From: Bordetella sp. FB-8
GTDB lineage: Bacteria; Pseudomonadota; Gammaproteobacteria; Burkholderiales; Burkholderiaceae_B
Length of the DNA stretch: 64,000 bases
Direction of reading: 5' to 3'
NCBI RefSeq assembly: GCF_000382185.1
Contig: NZ_KB907784.1
Location: 3,499,133 to 3,563,132 of the forward strand
Every line of letters starts with the position of its first letter. Positions within the stretch are counted from its first letter, which is position 1. Below are positions 56,947 to 64,000 of the stretch, in pieces. The position numbers were made by a program, and so were the translations under genes. The notes under the pieces are model-generated. The model searched no databases. It was not told the DNA's origin and saw nothing but the letters and a program-made list of their open reading frames with translations.

Positions 56947-57837
56947 ATGACTGAAGGGCGCATCATTGCGGCGCACGGCCGCCACTACCGTGTGGAATTT
57001 CCTGACGCAAGCGTGCGGCAATGCTTTCCGCGCGGCAAGAAAGCCGGCGCTGCGGTGGGCGATTACGTGCGCATCACGCTCCAGGGCCAGGACGAAGGCG
57101 CCATCGACGCCGTGCTGCCGCGCCGCAACCTGCTCTACCGCTCAGACGAAATGCGCTCCAAGCAGTTCGCCGCCAACGTCGACCAGTTGCTCATCGTGGT
57201 GGCGGTGGAACCTACTTTTTCCGACGACCTGACGGGCCGCGCACTGGCCGGCGCCTGGAGCGCGGACATCGTTCCGCTGATCGTGCTCAACAAGACCGAC
57301 CTGGTCGACGGCCTGGCTGCCGCGCGCGAACGGCTGGCGCCGTTGCAGGCCCTGGATGTACCCGTCGTCGAACTGAGCGCGAAAGAACCGCAGGCCGTGC
57401 GCGAACGACTGGCACCGTACCTGACCGGCAAGACCAGCCTGCTGCTGGGCCAGAGCGGCATGGGCAAGTCCACCCTGCTCAATGCCCTGGTGCCCGAGGC
57501 ACTGGCCGCCACGCAGGAATACTCGACCGCGCTGGACATGGGCCGCCACACCACCACCAGCACCCGGCTATACCATCTGCCCGAGCCGGGCGGCGATTTG
57601 ATCGACTCCCCCGGATTCCAGGCCTTCGGACTCTCGCATCTGTCGCGCGAAGAAATCGTGCGCGGCTTTCCGGAATTTCTGCCGCACATCGAGCATTGCC
57701 GCTTCTACAACTGCAGTCACCGACACGAGCCGGGCTGCGGCGTGGTCGCCGCAGCCCGGGGCGGACAGATCGCGCCGCAACGCTACGCCTTGTACCAGCG
57801 CATTCTGCACGAGCACGAGACGGCGCAGCGGTATTGA
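56947..57837 (+). CDS. rsgA: Ribosome small-subunit biogenesis GTPase
   Basis: Circularly permuted GTPase of 296 residues that checks late 30S maturation. The order is an OB-fold, then G4 VLNKTDLVDG, G1 LLLGQSGMGKSTLLNAL and G3 DSPGFQAFG, then a zinc finger in CRFYNCSHRHEPGCGV. It follows the M48 gene by 66 bases. The orn/M48/rsgA set is a common betaproteobacterial neighbourhood. Confidence 0.96.
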   Translation: MTEGRIIAAHGRHYRVEFPDASVRQCFPRGKKAGAAVGDYVRITLQGQDEGAIDAVLPRRNLLYRSDEMRSKQFAANVDQLLIVVAVEPTFSDDLTGRALAGAWSADIVPLIVLNKTDLVDGLAAARERLAPLQALDVPVVELSAKEPQAVRERLAPYLTGKTSLLLGQSGMGKSTLLNALVPEALAATQEYSTALDMGRHTTTSTRLYHLPEPGGDLIDSPGFQAFGLSHLSREEIVRGFPEFLPHIEHCRFYNCSHRHEPGCGVVAAARGGQIAPQRYALYQRILHEHETAQRY

Positions 57838-57846
57838 GTAAATACC

Positions 57847-57874
57847 GGCGCCTGCTGCATTTGACACAGGCGCC
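57847..57874. terminator. Hairpin between convergent rsgA and iclR genes
   Basis: GGCGCCTG (57847-57854) and CAGGCGCC (57867-57874), perfect 8-bp arms with a 12-base loop, 10 bases past the rsgA stop. Only short T-runs flank it, so terminator function is plausible but not certain. Confidence 0.45.
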
Positions 57875-57877
57875 GAC

Positions 57878-58624
57878 TCAAAATTTCCGGTATGACCCGT
57901 CCTGACGCACCCCCATCATGGCCCGCGAGATACTGCTGGCGGCGGACAAAACAGCTTCCTTGTGCTTGATCAGCGTCTGATTCGTCAGGCGGGACATGGG
58001 TCCTGAAATACCGATAGCCCCCAGCAATTTCCATTGAATGCCGTACACAGGCGCCGAGATGCTGGATACCTCCGGATCCCGCTCGCCCACAGACGTGGCG
58101 TAGCCTGCCCGGCGGATCGATTCATAGGGCTCTCCCTCGGCCCCCGAAAAAGCCAATAGCACGCGTCCCGGACTGCCCAGCTCGAGCGGCAGGGTCAAAC
58201 CCACGCGGACATGATGGCGTATGGATTTGGAACCATCGATACGCGCCACGCAAATGCGCTGGCTTCCCTCGCGCACATAAAACGTCGCACTTTCGCCCGT
58301 TGCGATGGAAAGTTCCCGCAGCATGGGTTCGACGACATCATGCACATTGAAAGTTGCCTGATAGCAGGCGCCGAGCCAACCCGCTGCATGGGCAAGTCTC
58401 CATGAGCCGTCCGGCTGTTGGGCCAGGTAGTCGTCCAATGCCAGCGTACGCGCAAGACGCAGCACGGTAGAGCGGTGGTAGCCCGTGCGCCGGCTCAATT
58501 CCGCAAGCGACAGATAGGCGCTTTCTCCGCCGAACGCTTCCAGGATGCGCATGGCGCGCCTGACCGCAACCACGCCATCTTCGGGCGTCAATTCCGTATC
58601 TTTTGAATCATCAATTTTGTTCAT
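57878..58624 (-). CDS. IclR-family regulator of the Bug/amidohydrolase operon
   Basis: A 248-residue regulator with an N-terminal winged helix (VRRAMRILEAFGGESAYLSL, then RRTGYHRSTVLRLARTLALD) and a C-terminal IclR effector domain (GSQRICVARIDGSKSIRHHV, LPLELGSPGRVLLAFSG, SSISAPVYG). It is divergent from the Bug receptor across 96 bases. An ATAC/GTAT inverted repeat (58645-58663) lies in the gap, but I could not define an operator. It probably responds to an intermediate of the adjacent pathway. Confidence 0.92.
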   Translation of the reverse strand: MNKIDDSKDTELTPEDGVVAVRRAMRILEAFGGESAYLSLAELSRRTGYHRSTVLRLARTLALDDYLAQQPDGSWRLAHAAGWLGACYQATFNVHDVVEPMLRELSIATGESATFYVREGSQRICVARIDGSKSIRHHVRVGLTLPLELGSPGRVLLAFSGAEGEPYESIRRAGYATSVGERDPEVSSISAPVYGIQWKLLGAIGISGPMSRLTNQTLIKHKEAVLSAASSISRAMMGVRQDGSYRKF

Positions 58625-58720
58625 TTACCGGAACATGTCTCACTATACGAAATGCCATTGTATTGTGCAGAACAAGAAGACACAATTCCGTCGCATTCAA
58701 AAAACAACTAGGAGACAAAA

Positions 58721-59692
58721 TTGAAAATCGCTCGTCATGTATTGACGGCCGCCGCACTGGCCTGCGCCGTTCTGCCCCTGAGCGCGCAAGCAGCCTACCC
58801 GGACAAGCCCATCCGTCTGATCGTGCCCTTCCCTCCGGGAGGCGGCACCGATGCACTGGCGCGCGAAATCGCCTCCAGGATCGGCGCCGATACCGGCTGG
58901 AGCTTCGTCGTTGAAAACCACCCCGGCGCGGGCGGCAACATCGGAGTCAACGTGGCTGCTCAAGCCGCCCCCGACGGCTACACCATCGTGCTGGGCCAGA
59001 CCAGCAACCTGGCCATCAACCCCACGCTGTATGCCCACCTGCCCTACGACCCGGAAAAGAACCTGACGCCCATCGGCCTGGTGGCGCAGGCTCCGCTGGT
59101 ACTGGTCACCGGCGCCAAGTCGTCCTTCAGAACATTGGCCGACGTGGTCAAGGCGGCCAAGGCCAAACCCGGCTCGCTTACGGTCGCGACATCGGGCATC
59201 GGAACGGTGGCCCACTTGTCGACCGTTGAATTCCAGAAAGACGCGCGGATCCGGGTCACACACGTTCCCTACAAGGGCGCCGAGCAAGGCCTGACCGATG
59301 TCATCGGCGGCCGCGTCGACATGTACATGTCGTCGGTACCGACCTTGATCGGTCCCATTCGCAGCGGGATCGTGCGCGCGCTGGCGGTCACTTCGCTCAA
59401 GCGCTCCGACGATCTGCCGGACGTGCCTTCGTTCGCGCAATCGGGTTATCCGGGCTTCGAGGGAATCACCTGGTTCGGCCTGCTCGGTCCGGCGCATCTG
59501 CCGGCTGCTGTGGTCAAGACGCTGAACGATGCTCTGGTCAAGGCATTGAAGTCGCCGGAGATCGAAAAGCAATTCAAGTCCCAGGGCGCCCAGGTCGACA
59601 TCAGCAGCCCTCAGGGCTTTGCCGCCCTGATCCACAAGGACCGGATCCGCTGGGGTGAGCTGGTCAAGGAATCCGGAGCGCACATCGACTGA
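58721..59692 (+). CDS. Bug-family periplasmic solute receptor (Sec-exported)
   Basis: Tripartite tricarboxylate-type receptor of 323 residues. A Sec signal peptide (KIARHVLTAAALACAVLPLS, cleaved near AQA) is followed by the Bug signature YPDKPIRLIVPFPPGGGTDA and VPYKGAEQGLTDVIGGRVD. The start is an uncommon TTG at 58721, decided by AGGAG at 58710-58714; no ATG is present nearby. Ligands in the family are carboxylates and aromatic acids. The TctAB membrane partners are not in the window. Confidence 0.9.
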   Translation: MKIARHVLTAAALACAVLPLSAQAAYPDKPIRLIVPFPPGGGTDALAREIASRIGADTGWSFVVENHPGAGGNIGVNVAAQAAPDGYTIVLGQTSNLAINPTLYAHLPYDPEKNLTPIGLVAQAPLVLVTGAKSSFRTLADVVKAAKAKPGSLTVATSGIGTVAHLSTVEFQKDARIRVTHVPYKGAEQGLTDVIGGRVDMYMSSVPTLIGPIRSGIVRALAVTSLKRSDDLPDVPSFAQSGYPGFEGITWFGLLGPAHLPAAVVKTLNDALVKALKSPEIEKQFKSQGAQVDISSPQGFAALIHKDRIRWGELVKESGAHID

Positions 59693-59704
59693 TCCAGGCA
59701 TGCC

Positions 59705-60655
59705 ATGGCCACGTTTGCCTACACCTCCACGACGACGGCTCCCCGCACGGTCATAGCGCGGCGGGCTTGCGACTGCCACGTACATATCTATGACAGCCGC
59801 TTTCCGGCGGCGCCCACCGCAAAGCTGGTGCCGCCCGATGCCTCGGCGGCTCAGTACCGGGCCTTGCAGCAATGCCTGGGATTACAGCGCGCGGTGCTGG
59901 TGACGCCGTCGACTTACGGCTACGACAATCGCGCAATGCTGCAGGGCCTGGCCCAGCTGGGACAGGCGGCACGCGGCGTGGCGGTCATCGACGGCACGCA
60001 GAGCGACGCGCAGTTGCTGGCGCTGCACGAGGCGGGCGTACGAGGCATCCGCCTGAATCTTTCGCTGGGCGTGGCCAACACGCTAGACGATCTCCAGCCC
60101 CTGGCTCGACGCGTCAAGGATCTGGGCTGGCACATCCAGCTGCTGATGCCTCCCAGTCTCCTGGCGCAAATAGCCGATCGTCTTCGCCGGCTTCCCGTGC
60201 AGTTGGTGTTCGATCACATGGGGCGCATCAATCCCGGTCATGCGTTGCGCCATCCGGCATTGCGCCAGCCCGTGTTCCGCCAGCCAGCCCATGCCGTCTT
60301 GATGGCGCTGCTGCGCGACGGATTGGCCTGGGTCAAGCTCTCCGGAGGCTACATCGTCAGCGATATCGGCCGAGCCGACGATCCCGATCTGGATGACCTG
60401 GCGCGCAGCTATATCGACGCGGCGCCTGACCGGGTGGTCTGGGGCAGCGACTGGCCGCATGCCACGGCATCGGCAGGCATGCAGCCCATGCCCGACGACG
60501 CGCTGCAACTGGACCGGCTGAGCCGATGGGCCGGCGATGCCGCCACGCTCGAACGCATTCTGGTCACGAATCCCGCGAGGCTCTACGGCTTCGCTGCCGA
60601 ACCCACACATCAGAAGGAAAAAACATGGACGCATCGTTCCGTCTCCCTCGCTTGA
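59705..60655 (+). CDS. Amidohydrolase-2 family hydrolase (PDC-lactonase-like)
   Basis: A metal-dependent TIM-barrel hydrolase of 316 residues. Family marks are ACDCHVHIYDSRFP, LVFDHMGRINPG, WVKLSGGYIVSD and VVWGSDWPHATAS. The best resemblance is to 2-pyrone-4,6-dicarboxylate lactonase-like enzymes (LigI group), but the substrate is unknown. The last 31 bases overlap the next gene, and the residues after LYGF look like a read-through tail over the next ribosome site. Confidence 0.87.
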   Translation: MATFAYTSTTTAPRTVIARRACDCHVHIYDSRFPAAPTAKLVPPDASAAQYRALQQCLGLQRAVLVTPSTYGYDNRAMLQGLAQLGQAARGVAVIDGTQSDAQLLALHEAGVRGIRLNLSLGVANTLDDLQPLARRVKDLGWHIQLLMPPSLLAQIADRLRRLPVQLVFDHMGRINPGHALRHPALRQPVFRQPAHAVLMALLRDGLAWVKLSGGYIVSDIGRADDPDLDDLARSYIDAAPDRVVWGSDWPHATASAGMQPMPDDALQLDRLSRWAGDAATLERILVTNPARLYGFAAEPTHQKEKTWTHRSVSLA

Positions 60656-61614
60656 CTCGCCGGCGCTTTCTGGCCGGCGCCGCGGCCCTGCCCATGATCG
60701 CCAGAGCCGCGAGCGCCTGGCCGGATGGCAAGCCCATCGTATGGGTGGTGCCCTATCCCGCGGGCGGCAGCACCGACGTCCTGGGCCGCAGCATTGCCCA
60801 GCAGCTAGGCCTGCAGTCTTCCATGAAAGTGATTGTGGAAAACAGGCCTGGAGCCACCGGCACCATAGGCGCGTCCTTTGTTGCGCGCAGCGCACCGGAC
60901 GGCCTGACGTTGCTGGGAACTTCCATCGGCCCCCAGGCGATTGCCCCCCACCTGATGGGCAAGCTCAACTACGACCCCATCGGCTCTTTCGCTCCGATCA
61001 CTACCGTCGGCACAATTCCGCACATCCTGGTCGTGGGCGCCAGGCAGCCGTACAAATCGGTCGGGGAGCTGGTCGCCGCGGCCCTGGCCGCGCCGGGAAG
61101 AATCGCGTTCGCCTCCGGCGGCACGGGAACGATTCTGCACATGCAGGGCGAGCTCCTGCAGAAGCAGACCGGCGCGAAATTCATTCATGTGCCGTACAAG
61201 GGCGACACGCCTGCGCTGCAGGATACCTTGAGCGAGCAGGTGCAATTCATGTTTGCCCCGGCCGCCGCGGCCTTGCCCTACGTTCAGAGCGGCGCCTTGC
61301 GCGCGCTGGCCGTGACCAGCGCCGAGCGACTACCCGAACTCCCCGACACGCCCACCATGACGCAAGAGGGCTTCAAGGATTTCGTGGTGGTGCAGTGGCA
61401 AGCCGTCTTCGCACCCGCAGCCACCCCGGCGCCCGTCATTCAGAGCTTGAACACGGCAATCGACAAGGCCCTGAAAGCGCCTGCCGTGGCGGACCTGGCC
61501 GGCAAGCTGGGCATCACCCTGGTAGGCGGAACGCCGCATGAGCTCGACGCTCTGCGCCGCGCCGATTACGAGAAATGGGGCAGGCTCATCCGCGAGGCGG
61601 GAATCAAGGCCTAA
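60625..61614 (+). CDS. Bug-family periplasmic solute receptor (Tat-type signal)
   Basis: A 329-residue Bug receptor whose N-terminus LPRLTRRRFLAGAAALPMIA fits a twin-arginine signal (R-R-x-F-L), unlike the Sec signal of the first Bug in this operon. The mature protein has PDGKPIVWVVPYPAGGSTDV and VPYKGDTPALQDTLSEQVQF. The ATG at 60625 follows AGAAGGAAAAAAC and lies inside the amidohydrolase gene. It probably binds a second, related carboxylate. Confidence 0.88.
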   Translation: MDASFRLPRLTRRRFLAGAAALPMIARAASAWPDGKPIVWVVPYPAGGSTDVLGRSIAQQLGLQSSMKVIVENRPGATGTIGASFVARSAPDGLTLLGTSIGPQAIAPHLMGKLNYDPIGSFAPITTVGTIPHILVVGARQPYKSVGELVAAALAAPGRIAFASGGTGTILHMQGELLQKQTGAKFIHVPYKGDTPALQDTLSEQVQFMFAPAAAALPYVQSGALRALAVTSAERLPELPDTPTMTQEGFKDFVVVQWQAVFAPAATPAPVIQSLNTAIDKALKAPAVADLAGKLGITLVGGTPHELDALRRADYEKWGRLIREAGIKA

Positions 61615-61630
61615 GACTCGTCCGCTCCAA

Positions 61631-61660
61631 AAAAAAGCGCCGGCCGCAAACCGGCACATT
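61631..61660. terminator. Weak hairpin between Bug2 and rraA-like genes
   Basis: GCCGG (61639-61643) pairs with CCGGC (61651-61655), with an A8 run on the left and CATTTTCC on the right. It reads better as a terminator on the minus strand, where no gene needs it. On the plus strand it could attenuate the operon. Confidence 0.3.
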
Positions 61661-61725
61661 TTCCCCGGGAATTCCCCATTGGAGTTTCCGCATATTCATC
61701 GTTCATTCGCAAATCAGGATCCAAC

Positions 61726-62409
61726 ATGGGCAATCCCGACATCATCAAAAACTTCACGCGGGTTCCCGCAGACATCGTGGCGCAGGCTAGCCGCTTTCAG
61801 CCTGCCATCCTGGCCGATGTGGCAGGCCGGCGCGGCGCAATGCATGGCCGCATCCGGCCGCTGCATCCGGCCATGAAACTGGCCGGCACGGCCTTTACCG
61901 TGGAAGTCAGGCCGGGCGACAACCTGATGATCCACGCGGCGATTGCGCTGGCCCGGCCCGGCGATGTGCTGGTCATCGACGGCAAGGGCGATCTGAACTC
62001 GGCGCTGATGGGCACCATCATGATGACTGCGTGCAAGCAACTGGGGCTGGCCGGCGTGGTCATGGACGGTGCGGCGCGCGACAGCCTGGAAATCATCGAG
62101 ATGGACTATCCGGTATTTGCGGCTGGAACCAACCCCAACGGCCCGACCAAGAATATCGGCGGGCGCATTGGGCATCCGGTGACCGTCGGCGGAATCACCG
62201 TTCATCCCGGCGATTTCATCATCGGCGACAACGACGGCGTGGTGGTGGTCGAGCGTGAAAAAGTGGCCGGACTGCTACCCATGGCTGACAAGAAGGTCAA
62301 GGACGAAGCCGCGCGCATCGCTGCCATCAAGGCCGGTGATACCGCCGCCAAGTGGCTGGACTCGTCGCTGCGCACCGCCGGCGTGCTCAAGGAAGGGGAG
62401 ACGCTGTGA
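61726..62409 (+). CDS. RraA-family aldolase/decarboxylase-like protein
   Basis: A 227-residue RraA-fold protein. Enzymic members (HMG/CHA aldolase type) cleave 4-hydroxy-4-carboxy-2-oxoadipate or similar acids; others inhibit RNase E. The enzyme-type motif GLAGVVMDGAARDSLEI with Arg-Asp and the DGKGDLNSALMG loop suggest an aldolase or decarboxylase, in keeping with the catabolic operon. An AGGA site precedes the ATG. The stop overlaps the next GTG start (GTGA). Confidence 0.87.
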   Translation: MGNPDIIKNFTRVPADIVAQASRFQPAILADVAGRRGAMHGRIRPLHPAMKLAGTAFTVEVRPGDNLMIHAAIALARPGDVLVIDGKGDLNSALMGTIMMTACKQLGLAGVVMDGAARDSLEIIEMDYPVFAAGTNPNGPTKNIGGRIGHPVTVGGITVHPGDFIIGDNDGVVVVEREKVAGLLPMADKKVKDEAARIAAIKAGDTAAKWLDSSLRTAGVLKEGETL

Positions 62410-63353
62410 GCACATCTCACCGCGACGGCGTCGGCAAGCCTGCCATTCTCGTCACTGCAGCCGACCTGGCGCCGCAGGCGCTGGAACTGCTGGACGCCTA
62501 CGACATCGTCTACGCCGGGAAAAATCCCACTGAGCAAGACATCGTCTCGCTCTGCCGGGACCATGACCCGGTTGCGATCATCGTGCGCTACAGCAAGGTC
62601 GGTGCGGCCGCGATGGACGCGGCACGCTCCTTGAAAGTCATTTCCAAACACGGCAGCGGCACCGACACCATAGACAAGGCCGCGGCGGCGGCGCGCGGCA
62701 TCCAGGTCGTCGCGGCTGCCGGCGCCAATGCCGCTGCCGTGGCCGAGCAAGCCATGGCGCTGCTGTTGGCCTGCGCCAAGTCGATTGTGGGCTTGAATGC
62801 CCGCATGCACGCAGGCTACTGGGACAAGGCCACGCACAAGAGCGCTGAACTTGCCGGCAAGACGCTCGGACTGGTCGGACTGGGCGCCATCGGTCGGAAA
62901 ATGGCGCGCATGGCCGACAGCATGGATATGCGGATCCTGGGCTACGACCCCTATGCAACCGATCTTCCAGGCTATTTAAGCCGGGCCGATCTGGCAACGA
63001 TCTGGCGCGAGTCCGACGCGATTTCCCTGCATTGCCCGCTGACCGAGGAAAACCGCAACCTGCTCAATGCGCAAACGCTCGCGCAGTGCAAGCGCGGCGT
63101 ATACGTCGTGAATACGGCGCGCGGCGGCCTGGTCGACGAAATGGCGCTGCTCGAGGCAATCCGGTCCGGGCAGGTCAAGGCCGCGGGACTGGACAGCTTC
63201 GGCGTCGAACCCATGGCGGCCGGGCATCCGTTTCGCAACGAACCCGGCATCATTCTCAGCCCCCACATCGGCGGCGTCACGCAAGAAGCCTACGTCAACA
63301 TGGGCATTGCCGCCGCCAAGAACGCACTGGCCGCATTGCATGGCCAGGCCTGA
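62406..63353 (+). CDS. D-2-hydroxyacid dehydrogenase (NAD-binding)
   Basis: A 315-residue dehydrogenase of the phosphoglycerate/glyoxylate-reductase type. It has the substrate-side ISKHGSGTDTIDKAAAAARG, the NAD motif LGLVGLGAIGRKMARMAD, the catalytic Arg in VVNTARGGLVDE, Glu in LDSFGVEP and His in LSPHIGG. The GTG at 62406 overlaps the upstream stop (GTGA), which supports this start. It probably interconverts a 2-oxo and a 2-hydroxy acid in the pathway. Confidence 0.9.
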   Translation: MSTSHRDGVGKPAILVTAADLAPQALELLDAYDIVYAGKNPTEQDIVSLCRDHDPVAIIVRYSKVGAAAMDAARSLKVISKHGSGTDTIDKAAAAARGIQVVAAAGANAAAVAEQAMALLLACAKSIVGLNARMHAGYWDKATHKSAELAGKTLGLVGLGAIGRKMARMADSMDMRILGYDPYATDLPGYLSRADLATIWRESDAISLHCPLTEENRNLLNAQTLAQCKRGVYVVNTARGGLVDEMALLEAIRSGQVKAAGLDSFGVEPMAAGHPFRNEPGIILSPHIGGVTQEAYVNMGIAAAKNALAALHGQA

Positions 63354-63365
63354 GCGAAGACAGCA

Positions 63366-64000
63366 ATGACGACTCTCCCGGGTCCACGCTGGAAGCATGC
63401 CCCACCCGCAAGTCATTGGGGGGAATTCGGCCCCGACGACCGGCTCGGCCGCATGAACCTCGTCGATCGAGGCAAGGTCTTGCAGGGCATCGCGCAGGTA
63501 CGCGAGGGACTGACGTTCTGCCTGTCGCTGCCCTTGGACATGCCGGGCGGCACGCAACTCAATCCCCGACGGCTTCCCACCCAGCGTTTCTCCACGCTGC
63601 GCGACGGCAAGAGTGTCGGCGCGCAGGGGTTTTGCTGGTCGTATGCAAGCGAAAACGAGGCGCTGACGGACGTGGTCTGCGACGATGTCCTGCTGATGAA
63701 TACGCAGTATTCCACGCAATGGGACAGCCTGGCCCACATGGGCAGCCGCTTCGACGCCGATGGCGACGGCTTTCCTGAAGCCGTGTTCTACAACGGATTT
63801 CGCGCCGGCGAACATGTGCTGGCCGCGGCCGAAGATCCGGCCGCCGTCGCCGAATGGGCCCGTTTCCCCGGGCCGGATGCCGGGGCATTGGGCATCGACA
63901 ACCTCGCCCGGCATGGCGTTCAGGGCCGCGGCGTACTGATCGACCTGGAGCGCCACGTCGGACGCACGCGACACGCCGTGGGCTACGACGAACTCATGCG
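63366..64000 (+). CDS. Cyclase-family (kynurenine formamidase-like) hydrolase, partial
   Basis: The first 211 residues of a metal-dependent hydrolase of the cyclase family, cut by the window edge. It has the opening SHWGEFGPDDRLGRMN, LSLPLDMPGGTQLNPRR and the metal-site region YSTQWDSLAHMGSRFD, as in larger members near 310 residues. Such enzymes open cyclic or formyl amides or lactones. It begins 12 bases after the dehydrogenase and completes the visible operon. Confidence 0.85.
   Translation, partial: MTTLPGPRWKHAPPASHWGEFGPDDRLGRMNLVDRGKVLQGIAQVREGLTFCLSLPLDMPGGTQLNPRRLPTQRFSTLRDGKSVGAQGFCWSYASENEALTDVVCDDVLLMNTQYSTQWDSLAHMGSRFDADGDGFPEAVFYNGFRAGEHVLAAAEDPAAVAEWARFPGPDAGALGIDNLARHGVQGRGVLIDLERHVGRTRHAVGYDELM

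Overview
The window is GC-rich, densely coded DNA from what looks like a betaproteobacterium of the Alcaligenaceae (Bordetella/Achromobacter-like). This is an inference. It rests on the leuCDB-asd-fimV-truA-trpF order, the orn / M48 peptidase / rsgA trio, two Bug-type (tripartite tricarboxylate) solute receptors and an AcnB-type aconitase. No rRNA, tRNA, CRISPR array, insertion sequence or prophage was recognised. About 60 protein genes are supported, nearly all intact; only the cyclase at the right edge is cut by the window.

Layout. 1-3.85 kb: a large MscS-type channel, an EamA-type exporter and a small ABM-domain protein. 3.85-14.5 kb: a long minus-strand block with selO and aroC, then leuC-leuD-leuB-asd, a short FimV-like protein, truA and trpF. 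leuC has its own candidate promoter with a roughly 175-base leader. A hairpin-forming repeat occurs in that leader and again between leuD and leuB. asd ends in a clear terminator that overlaps a candidate fimV promoter. 14.6-21.1 kb: a CBS-pair protein, a YoaK-family membrane protein, a diguanylate cyclase, dusA, and divergent acnB with a good promoter and an adjacent inverted-repeat operator. 21.3-30.7 kb: an acyltransferase, phoU behind a PhoB-box-like site, rpiA, an uncharacterised NEW3-domain/ABC exporter operon, and the repair pair mpg-rmuC.

30.7-36.9 kb is the most distinctive metabolic locus. A LysR regulator diverges from pxpA, a free biotin carrier, a biotin carboxylase, a long PxpB, PxpC and an NCS1 permease. 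The parts match a urea-carboxylase-like enzyme split into separate polypeptides, joined to the 5-oxoprolinase A subunit and a cyclic-amide importer. 37-41.3 kb: a complete potFGHI-type polyamine importer with an ArsC/Spx-like protein translationally coupled to its end. 41.5-44.5 kb: a truncated globin and an FtsX-type permease. 44.5-54.9 kb: the phenylacetate cluster paaABCDE, a terminator, then paaN-G-I-K, with divergent paaX followed by benE.

55-57.8 kb: housekeeping orn, an M48 protease and rsgA. 57.9-64 kb: an IclR regulator divergent from a tight catabolic operon (Bug receptor, amidohydrolase, Tat-exported Bug receptor, RraA-family aldolase, D-2-hydroxyacid dehydrogenase, cyclase-family hydrolase). 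Its substrate I cannot name. This operon and the biotin/Pxp locus are the best candidates for undescribed pathways.
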